Of a stretch of DNA of 10,235 nt, positions 7,491 to 10,235 are shown one piece after another. Both the position numbers and the translations under genes were made by a program. The notes below the pieces were generated by a model. It made no database searches. It was given only the letters and a program-made list of their open reading frames with translations, and was not told the origin of the DNA. The DNA is from Candidatus Zixiibacteriota bacterium (GTDB taxonomy: Bacteria > Zixibacteria > MSB-5A5 > SM1-73). The stretch's first letter is position 1. Each line of letters opens with the position of its first letter. The stretch spans positions 1 to 10,235 of the forward strand of contig JAOZNS010000084.1 in assembly GCA_029933635.1 (NCBI GenBank). Direction: 5' to 3'.

Positions 7491-7601
7491 CACCTCTCCT
7501 CCTTAGTCCCCCTCTCCACTTTGTGGAGAGGGGGAAATAGGTCATTTGTTCATTTGAATCTCATTTGAGTCAAATGACCGGAGGAACTCAACTGAGGGGT
7601 G
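7491..7601. repeat. Composite three-armed palindromic element
   Basis: Three nested or adjacent inverted repeats can fold into a three-way junction. Outer arm: CACCTCTC (7491-7498) with GAGGGGTG (7594-7601, one G-T pair); the overlapping TCCTCC (7497-7502) can alternatively extend it with GGAGGA (7580-7585). Arm 1: CCCCCTCTCCAC (7508-7519) / GTGGAGAGGGGG (7523-7534) with a 3-base loop. Arm 2: GGTCATTTG (7540-7548) / CAAATGACC (7571-7579), whose loop contains two more copies of TCATTTG (7550-7556, 7561-7567). The C-rich core recurs at 9891-9918, so this looks like a dispersed intergenic palindrome (REP or MITE-like) with no coding capacity. Confidence 0.75.
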
Positions 7602-7689
7602 AGGTTTCAACCATACCAGATTAAATAAGTTTTTAACCCTCCTTTTCCCTTACAGGAAATTCCTTCAATCGAAAAGGTGGAGAAGGACC

Positions 7690-7727
7690 AAAAAAGAGTG
7701 GCGCAGGTCACTTTTAACCAACGCCAC
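7690..7727 (-). terminator. Intrinsic terminator of the S9 peptidase gene
   Basis: Read on the minus strand, GTGGCG (7727-7722) pairs with CGCCAC (7703-7698). An inner GGTT/GACC helix tops the stem, and TCTTTTTT (7697-7690) follows directly. It lies about 40 bases past the peptidase stop codon and fits a rho-independent terminator. Confidence 0.82.
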
Positions 7728-7768
7728 AATTTCATTTATCCCAGGGTGTTTAAAAAACACTTCCCACT

Positions 7769-9754
7769 TTATTTTATCAGATGCTCCAATATGAAGACAT
7801 AGGAACGGGTAAAATCCTCAATCAACAGGCTTTTCTGACTTCCACCGTGCCCGGATTTGGTCTGCTCGTAATATAGCACATCCTTTCCCAGTTTGCTTAA
7901 CACATATCCGAAACGGCGGGGATCCCCAGGAAATACACGGGGATCGTGGAAACCAGCGGTGATAAGAATTGGCCTGGAGAGATTTTGAGCATAAAATATA
8001 GGGGAAAGTTTTTTGGTTAACTCACTGCCCACCGGTCCCATCTCCTTTTCCCAGCCTGCCCTGAAGGTAACATCACCATGAGTATTTTCATAATCGACAT
8101 CGGCCACACCGACCTCAGAGACGGCACAGGCAAATTTGTTGGGATAATTGACCACAAGATAGTTCACCGTGTAGCCACCGTAAGAGGCGCCCCAGATGGC
8201 GATTTTATCGGGATTAGACCACTTCTCATTGATCAGATAGTCGATGGCAGAGGCGGCATCCTCCAGCGCGGTGAAGCGTCTCTCTAAATTATCCGCCTGT
8301 TCCCAAGCAGGACCATATCCTGAGGAACCCCGGACATTGGGAAAAAGCATGACCAAGCCCCGACTTAAAGCGAAGGCGATGTTGCGCTGAAAATATGGTC
8401 GACTCTGAGATGGCGGTCCCCCATGATAAACCACCACCGCTGGATTGTTGCCATCTCTTTTTGCATCCCTGGGGACATAAAGAAGGGCTGGAATCATGGT
8501 TCCATCTTTGGAAGGATAATGGATGACCTTTACCTCTATATTGGAAAAATCGAATCCAAACGTGGAGATGGTAACCATTCGCTCCATCTTTTGCCATCCC
8601 AGGCGGAAGTGGAAAAAGGTGGGAGCCACCTGAGGAGAACTAAAGTCAAACACAACATCCCCATAATCGTTGGATGCGATGTTGCTGATAACTCCGATCC
8701 GTGGCTGGGGAATATCTATCCGCTCTCCCTTCATGTCGAATGCAACTAATTCAGAGTACCCATCCTTATTGGTTGCCGCCACCCCAATTCCGGCTCGCCG
8801 AATCAATGTGAATGCATCCACCTCCATTTGGGGATCATATACTAAAGTTAACTTCTTAGGTCGCTTGAGATCGATCATGGCGAACTTGGTAAATTCTTCC
8901 TTGGTCGACAAGGCGTCGGTAAGGGTAAGAACCTTTTCCTCGGAGGCAAACATCCCTCCATAGAACAATCCCCGCTTGGTGATATCCCTGGTCTTTTTTG
9001 TCCTTTCATCTAATAGGAATAGCTGGCTTTCAGAAAAGCTCAGCCAACGGGTCAAGATGAGCCTGCCGTTCAGATAATCCTCCGGTCCGAACCAGCCTGG
9101 CTCCGTATATACGCTATCTATTTTTCCGGTGGAGATGGTGTATTTTATCAGGGTCTGGGTTCGACGATCATTGGAGATAAGATAAAACTGATCTTCATTT
9201 TTGAAAACGATGCTCCGGTACTGAATGTCGGGGTCGCTCAGAAGGGGAGAGAATTTTCCATCCCGATCAAATTTGTAAATATCGAAGTTCTCATTCCCAA
9301 ATTGGTGAATCCCCACCAGAACATACCTGCCGGAGGGATGAACCTTGAAAAAACCGATGGAGATTCCTTGATCGGCCCAGTTGTTGGGAGTAAGTTGATG
9401 CGGAAATTCCTCAGGCTGGTCCATGTAGAAGAGTGCCTGCACCTGACCGGTTATCCGCATGAGAAAATACACTCGCCCAGTGTTATCCACCTTCGGGTCG
9501 GTTGCCAAGTCTATACCCAAAAGAAAGCTGAGATCTTCATAGGTAGACTCCCAGTGTCTGGAATTCCTCAAGACATTATCAGTAACTTGGTTACAACTAT
9601 CCAGGTAGCTCATGATACGGGAGGTATCCTGAATTATCCAAGAATCCGCTTCTTTTAGAAGCTTCTCCACCTCCGCGTCTGCCATGCTACTCGGAGAAAG
9701 AAAGGATATTGCCATCAAAGAAGCAATCAACAGGAAAATCATCACAGACTTCAT
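7769..9754 (-). CDS. Secreted S9 family serine peptidase (prolyl oligopeptidase superfamily)
   Basis: A 661-residue exported peptidase. A signal peptide (M-K-S-V then a hydrophobic core 5-19, likely cleavage near 25-27) is followed by about 45 helical, charged residues, a beta-propeller region (about 75-395) and a C-terminal alpha/beta hydrolase domain (about 405-661). The hydrolase domain shows H-G-G-P (444-447, oxyanion region), N-V-R-G-S-S-G-Y-G (473-481), G-A-S-Y-G-G with nucleophile Ser524, F-H-D-P-R-V with Asp604, and S-G-H-G-G with His636. The triad is therefore complete. HGGP and NVRGSSGYG are typical of the S9C/acylaminoacyl-type branch, while the His motif is closer to S9A prolyl oligopeptidases. 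S9 enzymes cut short peptides because the propeller restricts access, so a role in degrading extracytoplasmic peptides is likely. The ATG is fixed by a strong Shine-Dalgarno. It is transcribed alone, with its own promoter and terminator. Confidence 0.96.
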   Translation of the reverse strand: MKSVMIFLLIASLMAISFLSPSSMADAEVEKLLKEADSWIIQDTSRIMSYLDSCNQVTDNVLRNSRHWESTYEDLSFLLGIDLATDPKVDNTGRVYFLMRITGQVQALFYMDQPEEFPHQLTPNNWADQGISIGFFKVHPSGRYVLVGIHQFGNENFDIYKFDRDGKFSPLLSDPDIQYRSIVFKNEDQFYLISNDRRTQTLIKYTISTGKIDSVYTEPGWFGPEDYLNGRLILTRWLSFSESQLFLLDERTKKTRDITKRGLFYGGMFASEEKVLTLTDALSTKEEFTKFAMIDLKRPKKLTLVYDPQMEVDAFTLIRRAGIGVAATNKDGYSELVAFDMKGERIDIPQPRIGVISNIASNDYGDVVFDFSSPQVAPTFFHFRLGWQKMERMVTISTFGFDFSNIEVKVIHYPSKDGTMIPALLYVPRDAKRDGNNPAVVVYHGGPPSQSRPYFQRNIAFALSRGLVMLFPNVRGSSGYGPAWEQADNLERRFTALEDAASAIDYLINEKWSNPDKIAIWGASYGGYTVNYLVVNYPNKFACAVSEVGVADVDYENTHGDVTFRAGWEKEMGPVGSELTKKLSPIFYAQNLSRPILITAGFHDPRVFPGDPRRFGYVLSKLGKDVLYYEQTKSGHGGSQKSLLIEDFTRSYVFILEHLIK

Positions 9755-9758
9755 TTAA

Positions 9759-9768
9759 CACCTCCTTT
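9759..9768 (-). promoter_or_regulatory. Strong ribosome binding site of the S9 peptidase
   Basis: The minus strand reads AAAGGAGGTG, a near-perfect complement of the 16S rRNA 3' end, four bases before the ATG at 9754-9752. It settles the start codon and suggests efficient translation. Confidence 0.92.
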
Positions 9769-9785
9769 GGGATTCAAGTTTTTTT

Positions 9786-9814
9786 AAGATAGCAAAAATG
9801 GCGGTCTGGGTCAA
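9786..9814 (-). promoter_or_regulatory. Sigma70-type promoter of the S9 peptidase
   Basis: On the minus strand, TTGACC (9814-9809) and TATCTT (9791-9786) are separated by exactly 17 bases. Transcription would start near 9779, giving a leader of about 25 bases that contains the ribosome binding site. Confidence 0.78.
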
Positions 9815-9827
9815 GAAGAATTCTTCT
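9814..9827. repeat. 14-bp perfect palindrome touching the -35 box
   Basis: AGAAGAATTCTTCT (9814-9827) is a perfect palindrome whose inner end shares one base with the -35 box of the peptidase promoter. The position suits a binding site for a dimeric regulator. One 14-bp palindrome is expected by chance at about this frequency in 10 kb, so only the placement makes it notable. Confidence 0.4.
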
Positions 9828-9890
9828 GGTTCTTTCATATTCAGGTTGCACCTTCATGATTTAAAATCCACAATGTTGATAAATCAAAAG

Positions 9891-9918
9891 TTAGTCCCCT
9901 CTCCCCCTGGGGAGAGGG
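9891..9918. repeat. Second copy of the C-rich palindromic repeat core
   Basis: CCCTCTCCCC (9897-9906) and GGGGAGAGGG (9909-9918) form a perfect 10-bp stem, preceded by TTAGT. The longer element at 7491-7601 has the same TTAGT directly before its own C-rich stem, CCCCCTCTCCAC. Two related copies flank the S9 peptidase gene, one on each side. This copy lacks the outer and second arms. Confidence 0.7.
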
Positions 9919-10151
9919 TTAGGGGAAAAGAGTGATTTTCAACCCCACCCTTTTAGACTGATCTTTTTCGCCAAGAGTCGATGTCTTCTATTTCTCTTTC
10001 AAAAACAATAACTTACAATAAACCCATCGACCTAAATAAGGAAATCCTAAAACTTCTGATCAACGTCATCAAAGCATCGAATCTCTCATAATACCGGACA
10101 AAGGGACCGGGATGGGAAGATAAGAAATGGGGAAAATCAAATAATTAAAAA

Positions 10152-10233
10152 TGCGGAAGGCGGGATTTGAACCCGCACGGCTTTCGCCGCCACCCCCTCA
10201 AGATGGTGTGTCTACCAGTTCCACCACTTCCGC
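10152..10233 (-). tRNA. tRNA-Leu (anticodon GAG)
   Basis: A complete 82-base tRNA on the minus strand. Acceptor arms GCGGAAG (10233-10227) and CTTCCGC (10159-10153) pair fully, with discriminator A at 10152. The anticodon stem CCATC/GGTGG (one T-G pair) closes loop TTGAGGG with anticodon GAG (10199-10197), which reads CUC and CUU. The long variable arm CGGC-GAAA-GCCG (10189-10178) is the class II form expected for Leu and has a GNRA-type tetraloop. The T arm is GCGGG-TTCAAAT-CCCGC. The 3' CCA is not encoded, so it must be added by the CCA-adding enzyme. Confidence 0.97.
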
Positions 10234-10235
10234 AT

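Larger units (their letters stand above)
7218..7768. other. Intergenic region between convergent genes
   Basis: This 551-base stretch separates the DUF4175 gene (plus) from the S9 peptidase gene (minus). It holds a spaced inverted repeat (7266-7315), a small hairpin TGGGA/TCCCA (7335-7348), a composite palindromic element (7491-7601), the minus-strand terminator (7690-7727) and an AT-rich hairpin GTGTTT/AAACAC (7746-7760) next to the peptidase stop. I see no convincing gene. A 71-codon minus-strand frame at 7330-7545 starts inside the palindromic element and is probably spurious. Confidence 0.7.
9755..10151. other. Intergenic region between the S9 peptidase and tRNA-Leu
   Basis: This stretch of about 400 bases holds the peptidase ribosome binding site, promoter and palindrome (9759-9827) and a second copy of the C-rich palindromic core (9891-9918). 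From about 9930 to 10151 I see nothing recognisable: no frame of useful length, only a loose 7-bp inverted repeat (9977-9983 with 10025-10031). Next to the tRNA, the minus strand reads TTTTTAATTAT, which may help end its transcript. Confidence 0.6.

Noticed and set aside
7330..7545. 71-codon minus-strand frame in the intergenic region
   Set aside because: Its first codons (P-L-S-T-K-W-R-G-G-L) come from the palindromic repeat, the composition is very basic and low-complexity, and I see no ribosome binding site. Frames of this kind are typical artefacts of such repeats.
7542..7567. Three TCATTTG copies considered as a CRISPR or iteron array
   Set aside because: The unit is 7 bases with uneven spacing and lies within a palindrome; no CRISPR-like repeat-spacer pattern and no replication gene nearby.
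8078..9658. Several plus-strand frames inside the S9 peptidase gene
   Set aside because: All lie opposite a complete peptidase with an intact catalytic triad; none shows a domain or a ribosome binding site.
9977..10031. GTCGATG / CATCGAC inverted repeat
   Set aside because: Only 7 bp with a 41-base gap in an otherwise featureless stretch; expected by chance.

Overview
The window is a stretch of bacterial chromosome with moderate GC. It holds five complete protein genes, one tRNA and several well-formed transcription signals. The SecD protein has a long extra segment between its P1 base and the motif V-E-L-S-G-K-Y. The DUF4159 and DUF4175-type proteins are of the long secreted and membrane kind seen in the Fibrobacteres-Chlorobi-Bacteroidetes superphylum and neighbouring candidate phyla (Zixibacteria, KSB1, WOR-3 and similar). 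A member of such a lineage is my best guess; it is an inference from family resemblance and not a proven placement.

Layout from left to right. Positions 1-223 carry an open frame without a visible start, possibly the 3' end of an upstream gene. A strong sigma70-type promoter (210-237) then drives secD (284-1960) and secF (1980-2903), closed by two intrinsic terminators in tandem (2926-2953 and 2979-3005). A second plus-strand unit follows: a secreted DUF4159 protein (3090-3779) and a 1134-residue membrane-anchored coiled-coil protein of the DUF4175 type (3813-7217). A 551-base intergenic region (7218-7768) holds a spaced inverted repeat, a composite three-armed palindromic element, and the terminator of the gene beyond it. 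That gene, on the minus strand, is a secreted S9 family serine peptidase (9754-7769) with its own clear promoter and Shine-Dalgarno sequence. The last 400 bases hold that promoter, a second copy of the palindromic core, and a tRNA-Leu(GAG) on the minus strand (10233-10152).

How the genes work together: SecD and SecF form the proton-driven accessory complex that helps complete export through SecYEG. The DUF4159 protein and the S9 peptidase both carry Sec-type signal peptides, and the DUF4175 protein is membrane-anchored, so every protein gene here concerns the cell envelope. The DUF4159-DUF4175 pair is the least understood part. Such genes often sit beside MoxR ATPase, DUF58 and BatA-like genes, and none of these is present in the window. 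The most promising leads are this minimal pair, the evenly spaced cysteines in the large protein, the enlarged SecD P1 region, and the palindromic intergenic elements.
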